From Chaetoderma sp. LZ-2023a (taxonomy: Eukaryota; Mollusca; Caudofoveata; Chaetodermatida; Chaetodermatidae), in NCBI GenBank assembly GCA_034401795.1, contig CM067363.1, forward strand, positions 33,088,470 to 33,152,469: a DNA stretch of 64,000 nucleotides, in the 5' to 3' direction. A model generated the notes under the pieces. The model was not told the origin of the DNA. It saw nothing but the letters and a program-made list of their open reading frames with translations, and did not search any database. Each line of letters opens with the position of its first letter. Position 1 is the first letter of the stretch. The position numbers and the translations under genes are program-made. Below are positions 1-10,310 of this stretch, piece by piece.

Positions 1-1833
1 ATTGCAGACCAGAAGGTCCAGCAGATCCGTATACCATGATCGGCTTGGCCAATCCGGGGCGATCAGAAGCACTTGGCATTCCTCTTGTCTGATTTTCTGA
101 AGAATTTTTGGAATCAGGATTGCTGGAGGGAATGCGTATGCATACATTCTCCCCCAGCTGATAGCTAACGCATCTGTTGCGAAAGCGCTTGGATCCGGAA
201 TCGGAGAGACGTACGTCGTCATCTTCGCATTCTTCTTCGTTGCGAACAAATCGATGTTGGGTTTCCCCCAATGGTCGAACAGACGATCCGCCACACATTG
301 ATTTAGTTGCCATTCCGTGGGTAAAACACTCATCCTTCGGCTCAATGAGTCTGCTAGCAGGTTTAACCTTCCCGGAATATGAACTGCTTTCAAGGTAATC
401 TGGTGATCCAGACACCAACAAAGCAGTTTCCATGTCATCATACAGAGACTGGGCGACTTCGTTCCGCCCTGGCGGTTTATGTAAGTCACAACTGTTGAGT
501 TGTCTGAACGAATAAGAACAATCTTGCCCTGAACTTTCTGTAAGAAATGTTCCAGGCCCAGGACTACTGCTCTTAGCTCCAGTAGATTTATATGTTCCTG
601 TGACTGTTCCAGATTCCAAAGCCCTGATATCGTGGATTCTTCCAGGCAAGCTCCCCAGCCCTCCATCGATGCATCTGTATACACAGTCACCTGAGGGTGG
701 GGAGGGGTTAGCAAAACCCCCGGCAAGAGATTCTCTGTATTCAACCACCATTGCAGGTGGTGAATCAGAGGCGCCAACACTGACACATTCGAGTCCAGCG
801 AACCTGTACTCTGGGTCCATTGTGTCATGAGAAACAACTGGATCGGCCGCCTGCGTAAGGCGGCCTGAGGAATGACTGGTTCCAACGAAACCATCAACCC
901 CAGCATTCTCAAGTAAACCCGTGCCAGGACATGACGACTGTCGCACACTGACTGAATCAACGAGATGAGTATTTGAACTCTCTCCTGAGTAGGATAAACA
1001 TATCCTGTCTCTAGATCGAAGAACATCCCCAGGTAAACAAACTTCTGGGATGGAGTCAGCTCTGATTTTGGGAAATTGATCATCCAGCCCAAGTCTGTGA
1101 GAATTTTCAAAACAATCTCCAGATTGGCGGACAAACTTTCCCGGGTGTGCGCTTTCAACAGCCAGTCGTCTATGTACGTGTGGACTGCTATGCTTCTCCT
1201 GCGGAGGTATGCTGTGATCGCAAGAACCACACGGGTGAAAACCCGAGGAGCCGTGGAAATTCCGAAGGGCAACACCCTGAATTCCCACTGTCTGCCCTGG
1301 AATGCAAATCTCAGGAAGTGACAGAAACTCCCGTGGATGGGGATGTGGAAATAAGCGTCCTTCAAATCTATCGACGCCGTCCACATCCCCCTCTCCAACC
1401 CCGCCAACACCGAGCGCACCGTTTCCATCTTGAAACTGGGCGTCTCGATGAACTTGTTCAATGGCTTGAGGTTGAGAATCGGTCTCCACCCACCGGTGCG
1501 TTTTGTTACTAAGAACAGGGTTGAATAGAAGCCCGGACACCTTTGTGCCGGCTGAATAGCTCCTTTTTGTATGAGGGAATTTATCTCCTCCTCGATACAC
1601 AACCTTTGCTCTGGATCTCTCGGAATGGGAGTCCAGATTGGCACCAGAGACAGTCGCGACGGCGGGCCTGTCACCCACTCTGGATGATACCCGACGGAAA
1701 GCCATCGCAAGACTAAACGGTCCTGAGTTAACCGTTCCCACTCTTGCATGTGGCCGGCTAGCCGGCCTCCCACCGGCCCACCTAGGGACCGCGGTGGACA
1801 CGAGGCATGCAAGAGCGGCACTGTCTCCGCCAT
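1..1833 (-). CDS. DIRS-like reverse transcriptase/RNase H (C-terminus cut by window edge)
   Basis: I translated the minus strand by hand and found no stop from about 2148 down to position 1. The proposed start is the ATG at 1833-1831; the frame stays open upstream and overlaps the 3' end of the gag ORF in another frame, so a ribosomal frameshift or re-initiation is also possible. Landmarks in order: GGWRPILNLKPLN, then the RT catalytic motif SIDLKDAYFHI, LPFG.STAP, and the active-site box YIDDWL near 1160-1175. RNase H follows with VYTDASMEGWGA, an INLLEL helix and SDNSTVVTYINRQGG, then ADSLSRR. After that comes the domain NIDLFA..SPIPDP..TDALAISW..YAYAFPP, typical of DIRS polyproteins and compared in the literature with a Dam-like methylase. 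The family copies element RNA into DNA. No lesion is visible here, unlike the related copies near 43 and 56 kb. Confidence 0.9.
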   Translation of the reverse strand, partial: MAETVPLLHASCPPRSLGGPVGGRLAGHMQEWERLTQDRLVLRWLSVGYHPEWVTGPPSRLSLVPIWTPIPRDPEQRLCIEEEINSLIQKGAIQPAQRCPGFYSTLFLVTKRTGGWRPILNLKPLNKFIETPSFKMETVRSVLAGLERGMWTASIDLKDAYFHIPIHGSFCHFLRFAFQGRQWEFRVLPFGISTAPRVFTRVVLAITAYLRRRSIAVHTYIDDWLLKAHTRESLSANLEIVLKILTDLGWMINFPKSELTPSQKFVYLGMFFDLETGYVYPTQERVQILISLIQSVCDSRHVLARVYLRMLGLMVSLEPVIPQAALRRRPIQLFLMTQWTQSTGSLDSNVSVLAPLIHHLQWWLNTENLLPGVLLTPPHPQVTVYTDASMEGWGACLEESTISGLWNLEQSQEHINLLELRAVVLGLEHFLQKVQGKIVLIRSDNSTVVTYINRQGGTKSPSLCMMTWKLLCWCLDHQITLKAVHIPGRLNLLADSLSRRMSVLPTEWQLNQCVADRLFDHWGKPNIDLFATKKNAKMTTYVSPIPDPSAFATDALAISWGRMYAYAFPPAILIPKILQKIRQEECQVLLIAPDWPSRSWYTDLLDLLVCN

Positions 1834-1870
1834 ACACACCGGAGTGGTTCTTACCGCGGTAAGCGTCCTG

Positions 1871-4000
1871 TCAGGACCGATAACCACGCCCAGATCCTCG
1901 CGCACCCCGCCCCGCCCCGCGCGCACCTCGGTGCGCGGGCGGCTGCCTGGCTGACGGCGGCTGTGGAACCTGCGCCCCCCTCGCTGCTGGCCGAATCGCA
2001 CGCGGCCGAGGCCGACGCTGCGACGGTGGCTGGCCACTGACCTGGCCAGCACCACCTCGAGCCTGCAGGGGACGATACGCCGGGGCCGCGGCGCGAGCGT
2101 TAGCACGACGCAGCACATCAAACTGCTCGCGCAGCGCCCTCTGGTTATTCACCAGGGTGACCGTCTCCTGGAGGTGGCGACATCCCTCACCTCCAAAAAG
2201 ACCAGGGCCCGTCATAGGCGTACGCAGTAGCCTATTGTACAGGTCCTGAGACGGGCACAGATTGTCCAGGGCAAACGTGCGTCTTGCCCTGACACTCCTG
2301 GTCACCGCCCGAGTCACACAGTCCAGCGCCAGGTTAATACCATCCTGGATGGTTCGCTGGACAGTGACCGGACTTGGCTGGCGCGATGCGGATGCCGTTA
2401 CTACCCCCTGTAACAGCTGGGAGACGTGGGACAGAGCGGCAATCGAAGCCCTCCCACTCTCCTCCGCATCACGCAACGCGGTATTCGCCGAACGCAACGC
2501 GTTCGCGCACAAGACACCCGTGTCAGAACGGGTGCCTGGCCGCGCATCCTCACCCAAAGCCGCGCGGTCATCCACGCCGGGCTTGGGTACCACACCGTAC
2601 CGCTGGTAATCCAGGGGCACGATGCGACAACGCCTGGCCACCTCGCGAGGGGCCTTCGCGAGACGTCCACTCGACTTAATGGACGCCTCCGCCGCCTTGA
2701 ACATGTCAACGACATGCTCCGCCAGCGGCAGAGAAGGCATAGCGTTAGCAGTCGGTTTCCCAGCTAACCACGGCGTGTGAACACGCTGGCTAGCCGACTG
2801 CTCCACGGGCAGATCAGGCCTAACGCTCACCAACCACTGGCAAGCGTCATACCAATCCTCCTCCGTGGCTAACTGCGAGCGCTCTACAAGACGGGGTCCT
2901 TCGTCTTCCTCCTGAGCGCAAGCAGTAGAGCTTGACGGCGGGTATGCTGATACACCTGGCAAGCCAGGGAAAACACGCGGGCCTGACAGCACCGGCATGA
3001 GAATATCACTGGTTTGACCAGGAGCAGGCACCGTGGCAGAGCGCGGGGTATATATAGGCTCACCACGGGCCCGGCCAGCACCAGCAACACCCTCGGCAAG
3101 CCGAGGTATGCGGTACCGCTGGCCATCAGCAGCGCCCTGGGCCACCACCTGAGCCGCGGACTTTACTCCAGGGTGAGTAAAACCGTGGAACAAGGCGCCT
3201 GTATTCCCCGCGAGGGGTGCACAAACGTCTTCATCCATGTCCACGTCGTCAGACGGCGACCCTAGCAGGTAATCCTCATTACCCTGGTCAGAAAGATTAG
3301 ACCCCGGGTTAGCAAAGAGAGCTAACCCGGGCTGACCAGGAACGGTGCCATAGGAGGTACTGGCCACCGCGGCGTGCGGATACCCCTGGACTGATAAGCA
3401 GCCCGCGGGTTCCAGCGACAACCGTCCACGGTCCCCTATCGGCGCGGCAATAAGCCTGCTGCCAGGGCCGTGGAACGCCCCCTCTAATGGGGCCACCTCT
3501 GAATCGTCGGACAACGGAAGCGGACTAAGGAAAATCGATCCAGAGGCGGGGATTACCTGCTCCGAAGCCGATGATGAGGACAGTAAAGGATTTGGTCCAG
3601 GAAGCATGCCACGAAGCAACCCTGGAACCAAATCCTTTATTGTCCTCTTCATCTCTCCCAACATCTCGGTCCGGAAGGCCTCCATATCCACCGCGGACGA
3701 GACCTTCCCCTTACCCTTCCTACTTACAACCTCTCGTTTCCGCTTCTTCTTCTTCTCCTCCTCTACCACCTTGTCCGTCGCCTGTAAACAGCACAAGAAT
3801 TCGGACATTAACTCGCCCCCCCAGTGCTTACATATGTCACAATTAACCAATGGACCACAAGGGCTACATTGACAGCACAGATGCGGCCAGAACTTATCCG
3901 GCAGAAAACGACCACAGGACGCGCAACCCGGTCCCTGAAACAGGGCAAAGGACAAGGAGTATGAGCAACTAGTTAAGCTTAGAAACTCAATCCAACTCAA
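1871..4000 (-). CDS. DIRS-like retrotransposon gag-type protein, 709 aa
   Basis: This ORF lies directly upstream of the RT/RNase H frame on the same strand; its stop is 38 bases before the proposed RT start. The N-terminus has a Cys/His cluster that looks like a zinc-binding module: CX2C at residues 26-29, H40, C42, C43, C45, C48, CX2C at 54-57 and H59. A very basic stretch (EEEKKKKRKR) follows at about residues 80-90. The last 60 or so residues are rich in Arg, Gly and Pro with RGG-like motifs, as expected for nucleic-acid binding. Gag proteins of this class package element RNA; that role is inferred from position and composition, not from a recognised fold. The first 20 residues may be untranslated if the real start lies further in. 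The gene is distinctly more GC-rich than its surroundings and has no visible break. Confidence 0.75.
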   Translation of the reverse strand: MSWIEFLSLTSCSYSLSFALFQGPGCASCGRFLPDKFWPHLCCQCSPCGPLVNCDICKHWGGELMSEFLCCLQATDKVVEEEKKKKRKREVVSRKGKGKVSSAVDMEAFRTEMLGEMKRTIKDLVPGLLRGMLPGPNPLLSSSSASEQVIPASGSIFLSPLPLSDDSEVAPLEGAFHGPGSRLIAAPIGDRGRLSLEPAGCLSVQGYPHAAVASTSYGTVPGQPGLALFANPGSNLSDQGNEDYLLGSPSDDVDMDEDVCAPLAGNTGALFHGFTHPGVKSAAQVVAQGAADGQRYRIPRLAEGVAGAGRARGEPIYTPRSATVPAPGQTSDILMPVLSGPRVFPGLPGVSAYPPSSSTACAQEEDEGPRLVERSQLATEEDWYDACQWLVSVRPDLPVEQSASQRVHTPWLAGKPTANAMPSLPLAEHVVDMFKAAEASIKSSGRLAKAPREVARRCRIVPLDYQRYGVVPKPGVDDRAALGEDARPGTRSDTGVLCANALRSANTALRDAEESGRASIAALSHVSQLLQGVVTASASRQPSPVTVQRTIQDGINLALDCVTRAVTRSVRARRTFALDNLCPSQDLYNRLLRTPMTGPGLFGGEGCRHLQETVTLVNNQRALREQFDVLRRANARAAAPAYRPLQARGGAGQVSGQPPSQRRPRPRAIRPAARGAQVPQPPSARQPPAHRGARGAGRGARGSGRGYRS

Positions 4001-6202
4001 AGAGAAGGAAAACGATCATAAAGATCAAAATACATCAGAAACCAGCATAGCGCTTGAATTGCTTGATAAACACATAGCCAGGCTGATTATGACGTCATTA
4101 ATCCCGTGACAGGAAAAATTCGATCCCAACAAAACATCCAAGTGCAAGGACGAATTGTATGCTGAATGGATAAGTTGACTACACAACCATCAGATACATA
4201 TAGATAACTCTTTTCTGGCAAAAATGTTAATTATCTCCCTTTGTTTGTTTACAATAATTAACATCACCACATTATCAATAACTAGATACCTGACACTTTG
4301 TATAGACAAACCATCCAACGTGACGAACCGGAGAACTCCACCATCTGCACGCCTCTTAACTCTCTCCACCTCATGGGGAAGGAATTGGATCAAGAGGGCA
4401 AAGTGAGAAGACCTTTATACTAGGCCTCCAACTCACTGGACATATTTTTCATTTGGTTAGATAACCTAACAGTGTTAGTAGGAAATGGAACCATGGTGGA
4501 GAGAAAACTAACTCTCAGCAACTGTGATTGTCTCCACCTAGCGTCATACAGACCTGTGGACATAAACAGAAAGAGAAATTAGTCCTAGGAAGCACCGAGT
4601 TGACCTAACCCAACTAACTAAGGCGCTTATCACGGTAAACGCGAGTCCCGGAAACACAATACACCGGGAAGAAAACTCGCTAATTTTACTAGAAGTCACC
4701 TGATTTAAAGGTCCTAAGTCCTTCTGTGGCGAATTGAAACCTCCCGCCATCCAAAAAAGTGACTATCACACCAAAAGATACACGAAATAACAGTTTAAGA
4801 GCAAAAAAGCTTATGACTCAAAAAGACATGTGTGTTCTCTTTGCCAATAATCTAGCAAAGAGGTAGTGCTAGTCTGCGCATGCGCGGTGGTGGGGCTGGC
4901 ATCCGCCAGACTACGCTCTGACTCCCTGCCCAGTAGGGGCACCTAACTGTTTTAAATCTGAGTGTTTATTGAGTGAAAGCCAATATTTAGCAATATCAAA
5001 AGTATTAGGGAGGTAAGTATACTCTTGAAGTGAAAACACCACACCCCCTGGTGAATGATAGCAAATACCAGCAACAATTAAATTTCTGTTGAATATTTTG
5101 AGAACATTTTCATTAAAATTATTGCCTACATATACTTAAGGTAATCAAATTATTTTCAAAATACTCAACAAAATGATATAATTTATGAATTCACCCAAAA
5201 TGCAAATTCCTTGAAACATAGAATATTTAAAGTGGCTATTACGGCATATAAAATTGAATTGTCTTATCTCACTATCAATTTAAATTTAATAATCAAGGTT
5301 TATTTTGAATTGTTTCCTTAAGGTAAGTTATTATAATCCTTATGGATATTTGAATTAAAGGAAAGGACCAGGGAACTAACAAAAGCTCTTGAATGATAGA
5401 TTTAGATAATAATCAACCTATAGACACCAGTAAAAACAAAAATAATTCGGAAATTTGAAAAAAGCAAATAAATACTATTAATATATCACTCTGGCGGGAA
5501 CCAATGCAGCTGGTCCTATGAGCTTTTGTGTATGCCGAGCGATTAAGTAATACCCACTATAGCCGGTCATATAAGCTCAGTTATATTCACTTTAAGCTAA
5601 TCAAGCCACTACTTCCTGCGGGTAAAATACTGTCTAATCTTAAAACAATTTGACTGAAAGCCATTGTTTCCAGAGACAGGATCTACATTCAGTTAAACAA
5701 ATTTCAAAATATCCAGTAAGAATCATGTTGCAACCGTGCAAACCAGCAGTGTATTTTGAAATCATTTGACTGAAACTCGTTGCTTCCATCAGAAGCAGTG
5801 ACTTTCAAATATAATGTTTTCAAAAGGATCAATAGTGATTTAACAGTAGCGAGTTAATCACTCTACATCGGTGCCTATAGAGAATACTATTCATACCGCT
5901 TACAAAACCGTATTGACATTTGCTTTTGTTATTATATTTGAGTATGCGGTATACCTGCACACACAGTTGACATACGGCAGAGTGCGAAGCACCAACTATA
6001 TCACTAATTGGGTCCAAGCTAAGCGCTTCTTGATTTAGTAAATGCTACAAATTTCTCAAATAATCCAGATTCATTTCCATTTTTTACCGGAGTAGTTTAT
6101 TTAATATTGTATGAAATTACCAATAAACATGATCTGTTATTTCCCTTCCTTTAAAGTTTTATTTACAATAAGTCTTAGCATCAGACATGTCAGATGAAGC
6201 TG
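4001..6202. other. No gene recognised; 5' flank of DIRS element and AT-rich DNA
   Basis: No ORF with protein-like character was found. A small hairpin (CTCTTTGC with its complement GCAAAGAG) lies at about 4836-4862, next to a GC-rich patch at 4870-4930 that may belong to the DIRS terminus. Decayed copies of the TTTGACTG-type foldback repeat are visible around 5645-5722 and 5750-5825. Extracellular exons of the transmembrane gene were looked for and not seen. Confidence 0.5.
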
Positions 6203-6291
6203 CTGAATATTTTGAAAACAATTTGACCGATAGTTGTTGGTGGCTTAGCCACCAACAACTTTCAGTCAAATTGTTTTCAAAATAATCAGTG
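6203..6291. repeat. Foldback MITE, family A
   Basis: A near-perfect palindrome: CTGAATATTTTGAAAACAAT.. TTGACCGATAGTTGTTGGTGG faces CCACCAACAACTTTCAGTCAA..ATTGTTTTCAAAATAATCAG. Related copies lie near 9793, 18066 and 20990. It ends about 90 bases before the transmembrane exon. Confidence 0.85.
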
Positions 6292-6384
6292 TTTCTAAAG
6301 TTACACCCTATGGAAAGTTGTCTGCAGAAATTCAGCAGGGAGACAGTTATACTTATGCATAATTATATAATCTTTCATTAACAG

Positions 6385-6460
6385 CTGGCATTATCATCGG
6401 CGTTGTACTGGGTATCTTAGTGCTGTTTGCTGTGATCGTCCTCCTCATTCTTGTATGTGG
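6385..6460 (+). CDS. Transmembrane-helix exon of a single-pass membrane protein
   Basis: This 76-bp exon is bounded by an AG acceptor at 6383-6384 and a GTAAGT donor at 6461. It reads one residue completed from the previous exon, then 24 hydrophobic residues beginning GIIIGVVLGILVLF and ending VLLILVC, with two bases (GG) left over. Those two bases join the G at 15846 to make Gly, followed by KNSRRRRQY. This is the classic layout of a membrane helix followed by a basic stop-transfer segment, and the phases match exactly (phase 1 in, phase 2 out). A phase-1 boundary before the membrane helix is common where ectodomains are built of Ig, FN3, EGF or cadherin-like exon modules, so an adhesion or receptor protein is likely, but the ectodomain is not in view. 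The exon is too short to stand out as an ORF. Confidence 0.88.
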
Positions 6461-6611
6461 GTAAGTATGCTTAAACTAAGCAGAATATAAAGTTCAGTAA
6501 CCACTTAAATATTAAAGTTCATTTTAAACCATTTATTTGTCAAGAATTAATATTGAAATTGAAACATTTACTGCCTTTATATAGACAGCACTTAATCTTT
6601 CCAGTTTTAGC

Positions 6612-6935
6612 TTTGCTGCGTCAATCTCAAGCTAAGCTCCACCCACAACTCAGCCGTGTTGGGATCGATCGATCTGCAAATGCCTTGACTATCACTTTCC
6701 AGAAAACTAAACTAATTTGACTGCATGCTGTTGTTGCCATAGGAAGCAACAGCGCAAGGTCAAATTAGTTTGAAAATATTCAACAGAATGTTTATTAAAT
6801 AGTAAAGACATACAAGTCATACACCGTGTCAGACTATTAAGTGTTCAAGACGGACTAAATCGAGTCAGTCATGACATCATGATTATGATGCCATCCTACA
6901 TCACGTAGTTAATTATGATGTCATATGATGGAAGG
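6612..6935. repeat. Family D MITE-like element (GATCGATCGATC family)
   Basis: It starts near GCTAAGCTCCACCCACA, carries GTTGGGATCGATCGATC, then a foldback core (AATTTGACTG..CAGTCAAATT type), then ATTAAATAGTAAAGACATAC and several TGACATCA/TGATGTCAT words, ending near ATGATGTCATATGATGG. The same order recurs at 8873-9225, inverted at 9410-9722, and at 38890-39170 and 39340-39590 in the duplicated segment. Confidence 0.75.
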
Positions 6936-7129
6936 AGAAATTGGAATTGTCTATTAACAAGACCACCGTAAAACTGTACAGCACCCGACAGACATTATTT
7001 ATAAATACAACAAACAGCAATATCTAATATGAAACCAGAGGACTTGACCTTGAAAATCTTACAAGGTGGCAACGAGGGAATAGTGGATCGCTGAAATTAT
7101 TACTTACACTGCCGAAGGGACTGGTGTGT

Positions 7130-7460
7130 TACGGTTGGTGTCGCCTGTCTGTCTATCTGTCTGTCTGTTTGTTTGCAGCATATCTCTGTAAAGAAAACTA
7201 GTAGAATCACCAAATTTGGTACATACAATCATATTGTTGGCGCTAGAGAGAGCTGAAGTTATGGGTCAAATGGTCAAACATCTAAGTTGTGCAGTCACTA
7301 TGTTTATATCAAAATACACATTTTTGATTATATCACGTGAATGTAGGAAGTACAATCAGCTAATATGGCACATCTATTCATATTGTGTCAGGTTATAAAT
7401 AATGTAAGTTTTAGGTCAAATGGTCTAACGTCTAAATCATGGCATCATATATAGATCAGT
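7130..7460. repeat. GTCTGTCTGTCTG dispersed repeat
   Basis: A short run of CTGTCTGT units is followed by TTTGCAGCATATCTCTGTAAAGAA and ACCAAATTTGG, then two related blocks of AGGTCAAATGGTC..CATCTAA. This arrangement recalls dispersed repeats in molluscan genomes (from memory). No coding content is seen. Confidence 0.45.
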
Positions 7461-7579
7461 GCTTACCAGAATGCTCATTTGAGGCCAGGACTCAGGAATA
7501 CAAGAATGCAGAATTATCAAATTTAGCTTATCCATTCATATTTTATTTGGCTTCAACTTGTGGTTAGCTACCACAATTT

Positions 7580-8640
7580 CCTGCTGACCATGATATCACG
7601 GTCGACCATGGTAGTTCATGGTCAGATATGTCACCAATATTTTTAAGAATTATCAATGTCCCTCATTGATTATGATATATTATGGTCGACCATGGTTAGT
7701 GGAGAATTTCAATGTTATTTCTATTGACAGTGATATGGTGGTCAGCTATGTTACTCAATATTTAAAAAAATATTACTAAAGAATAATTCTTGAACTTCAG
7801 GTCTTAAAATATCTCTAAACTGCTCTTGAATATTTTATGGAACAACAAGAACAGTTCCTAAACTTTAAAAGTTCTTAAAATGCCCTGTTTAAAACTGTTT
7901 TTGAACATTTTCAGGAACAACTATTTGACCATGTTTTGTCCATGGTCAGTGTAATTTAATAAGGGTGGCAAGTCTTTCACTGAAAACGACTGTTTTCTTT
8001 GCATTTAAGGTCTTAATAATTCTATTGCACATAAATTATCTAATCATCATTAATTATGACATTTGAATAGTAAATGTCATATACATAGAAACATAACAGT
8101 AATAACACACACTGAATTTTTGTATACACTTTATTTCAAACAATGCCAATGTAGTTAACCATTCCAAAATTTTCATAGTCTTATATATCTAGAAAATTTG
8201 ATCATTATTTGATATCTTCATGATTATTACCATCAGCTCATGACTTGTACAATACTTCTAATGTTGTAATCGCCTCTCAGCCTTTTGGTTATGATCAAAG
8301 TAGAACAATTTTGTCAGTTGTACAGTGTAGCACAGTACCCTTTTTTTTTTAGAAAAGTGGCGCCAGATTGCTGAACAATGGTCAAATATGCATGATAAAT
8401 GGCACCAACCTTCTGACCATGCAGGTTAAATGACACTACAGTCAGACCATATTCTGTTTAACCATGGTATGACCATAGTCTGTTTAACTACGGTCTGACC
8501 ATGGTCTGTCTCCGACCATCAAACATGGTTTTATAATGGTCATGAGGAACCGGTCGACCATGGTCTGACTGTGGTGCCATTTAACCTGCATTGTCAATTC
8601 ATGATCAAACCATGGTCAGGAAAACAGGGTATAGAAGTTA
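7580..8640. repeat. Cluster of GACCATGGTC palindromic words with a foldback core
   Basis: The words GACCATGG, CATGGTC and GTCGACCATGG occur many times in both orientations. Within it, 8420-8595 is a foldback element: about 35 bases starting TGCAGGTTAAATGACAC are repeated inverted at 8557-8595 (GTGGTGCCATTTAACCTGCA). It is probably a non-autonomous DNA transposon with subterminal repeats. No gene is seen. Confidence 0.6.
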
Positions 8641-8685
8641 TTTAAGTTAAAGGGTCACAATATCTAGGCCACTAAGTGTAGTCTG

Positions 8686-8744
<59 letters not shown>
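8686..8744. repeat. (TTA)n microsatellite
   Basis: About 19 uninterrupted TTA units. Confidence 0.97.
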
Positions 8745-8745
<1 letters not shown>

Positions 8746-8872
8746 GTGCATTAAAACAGAACAAGGTTCAAATTTTCTGATGCTGACACTAATATGTCAG
8801 AAGGTAACTTTGTGGACTTTTACAAAGTTTGTTGTTATCGTTCTATTTTGACTATGCATAAATACAGGAATC

Positions 8873-9225
8873 CATCTTTAGCTAAGCTCTGCCCACACTT
8901 CCCCGTGTTGGGATCGATCGATCCCTGATCTCTCTGACTATCATTTTCCAGAAAGCTTTACAGGTAAGCTGTTGAATATTTTGAAACTAATGGTCTATGG
9001 CAGCAACAGCGTCCAGTCAAATTACTTTCACAATATTCAATGGCATGTTTATTAAATAGTAAAGACGTAAAATTTGTACAAAAATGCTTATAGTCATCAT
9101 CAATTAAGTGTTTGTGACAAACTTAGCTATGTCATTCATGGCGTAAATTATTATGACATCGGCCTACATGTCACGTAGTTGATTAAGACATCATATGATT
9201 GACTGATAAAGTGGTATCCTCCATT
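8873..9225 (+). repeat. Family D element, left arm of an inverted pair
   Basis: Same landmarks as 6612-6935: CTAAGCTCTGCCCACA, GTTGGGATCGATCGATCC, a foldback core, TTATTAAATAGTAAAGACGT, and TGACATC-type words. It is paired with an inverted copy at 9410-9722. Confidence 0.75.
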
Positions 9226-9335
9226 CCATTTGTAGGCCAAGAGATGATTATTTTTGACAATTTACCACTAGAATGACTGCCTCAGTTATTGAGGCAGTCA
9301 TTCAAGTAGTAAATTTTCTAAAAGTCTTCCCTTGA
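9226..9335. repeat. Family B foldback hairpin between the two family D arms
   Basis: CCATTTGTAGGCCAAGAG..AATTTACCACTAGAATGACTG.CTCAG faces CTGAG.CAGTCATTC..TAGTAAATTTTC..CTTGACC. This is the core seen in the piggyBac-like MITEs at 14.6-20.5 kb. Confidence 0.8.
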
Positions 9336-9409
9336 CCTTTAAATCTAGACATTTCATAAGATGACTGCCAATGCTGCTTTAGGTAAGTTTGATCATTAAA
9401 TGGTTAACT

Positions 9410-9722
9410 GCATAATAGGGGATTCCAGTTTATCCATCAATCATATGACATCATAATCAACTACATGACACGTATGTCCACATGATCATGTCATAATCAA
9501 TTACGTCATGAATGATGTACCTAATTTTGTCACAAACTCTTGATTGATGTCGGACTAAGCATTGTTGTATGAATTGTATGTCTTTACTATTGAACAAACA
9601 TAGGTGGGCAATAGCACCCAGTTAAATTAGTTTCAAAATATTCTACAACTTACCTGTATTGTTTTCTGGATGTTGAGATTCAGAGTGCCGGAATTGTGGG
9701 CGGAGCTTAGCTAGATGGGTGC
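9410..9722 (-). repeat. Family D element, inverted right arm
   Basis: This is the reverse complement of the 8873-9225 layout: ATATGACATCATAATCAACT, GTATGTCTTTACTATTGAA, a foldback core, then GTGGGCGGAGCTTAGCTAG at the end. Confidence 0.75.
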
Positions 9723-9792
9723 GGCATAGCAAAAACTGGATGCATCCATTGCTGCACAATAATTTCAATGAGCAATGACTCTAGCCCGGCTG

Positions 9793-9872
9793 AATATCTT
9801 GAAAACAATTTGACAGAAAGTTGTTGGTGGTTTTAAGCTCAGTCAAATTGTTTTCAAAATATTCAACATATA
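9793..9872. repeat. Foldback MITE, family A
   Basis: GCTGAATATCTTGAAAACAA..TTTGACAGAAAGTTGTTGG faces CAGTCAAATTGTTTTCAAAA. The right arm has lost part of the CCACCAACAACTTT segment. Confidence 0.75.
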
Positions 9873-10094
9873 TCCAGAATATGTAGTTTGTTGAAACTCA
9901 GTGGGCAGACAGTTAAACGAGTTGATATTCAGCGTGTTCAATGTAATAATCACAAGGCGTTATTTATATTTTTATGTGTTGTTATTTTCAAAACGTTTAC
10001 CGTGACCATTTATCACCGTTGTCTTTACCCATCACGACCAAGTGTTTCATTTATATTTCCCAACATAACTGGAACAACATAGCTATCATTCTAT

Positions 10095-10250
10095 TTAACC
10101 CTTACTACTCTGATGCCAATATTCTACCTTTTATTGTGTCAATATCAAAGAAACTGGTGTACATTTTCCCACAATTTTGGTGGAAGATGTTGCTGTCTAC
10201 GACAACAGCATCCCCCACCAAAATTTTGACACCAGAGTGGTAAGCTTTAA
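10095..10250. mobile_element. piggyBac-like MITE, family C
   Basis: The element is flanked by TTAA on both sides (10095-10098 and 10247-10250). Its inverted ends match after the TTAA: CCCTTACTACTCTGATGCCAA and, read inward from the right, AGCTTACCACTCTGGTGTCAA. An internal palindrome (TTTTGGTGG..CCACCAAAA) sits in the middle. A related copy lies at 20582-20780. The TTAA target and size fit a non-autonomous piggyBac-type element; that class is inferred. Confidence 0.7.
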
Positions 10251-10310
10251 TGGCAGAAATAGAGGAATCCCGTTTTAGCTCCGCCCAGAGGCTTGTACGA
10301 TTACGTGATT

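Larger units (their letters stand above)
1..4000 (-). mobile_element. DIRS-like tyrosine-recombinase retrotransposon, partial (gag plus RT/RH)
   Basis: Gag and RT/RNase H are adjacent and collinear on the minus strand. Protein similarity to the elements at 41-46 kb and 53-58 kb places it in the same superfamily. The expected tyrosine recombinase and one terminus would lie left of the window. The right terminus is not identified; terminal sequence may lie within 4001-4940, where GC content stays raised around 4870-4930. Both visible ORFs are open, so this is the youngest-looking DIRS copy here. Confidence 0.85.
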
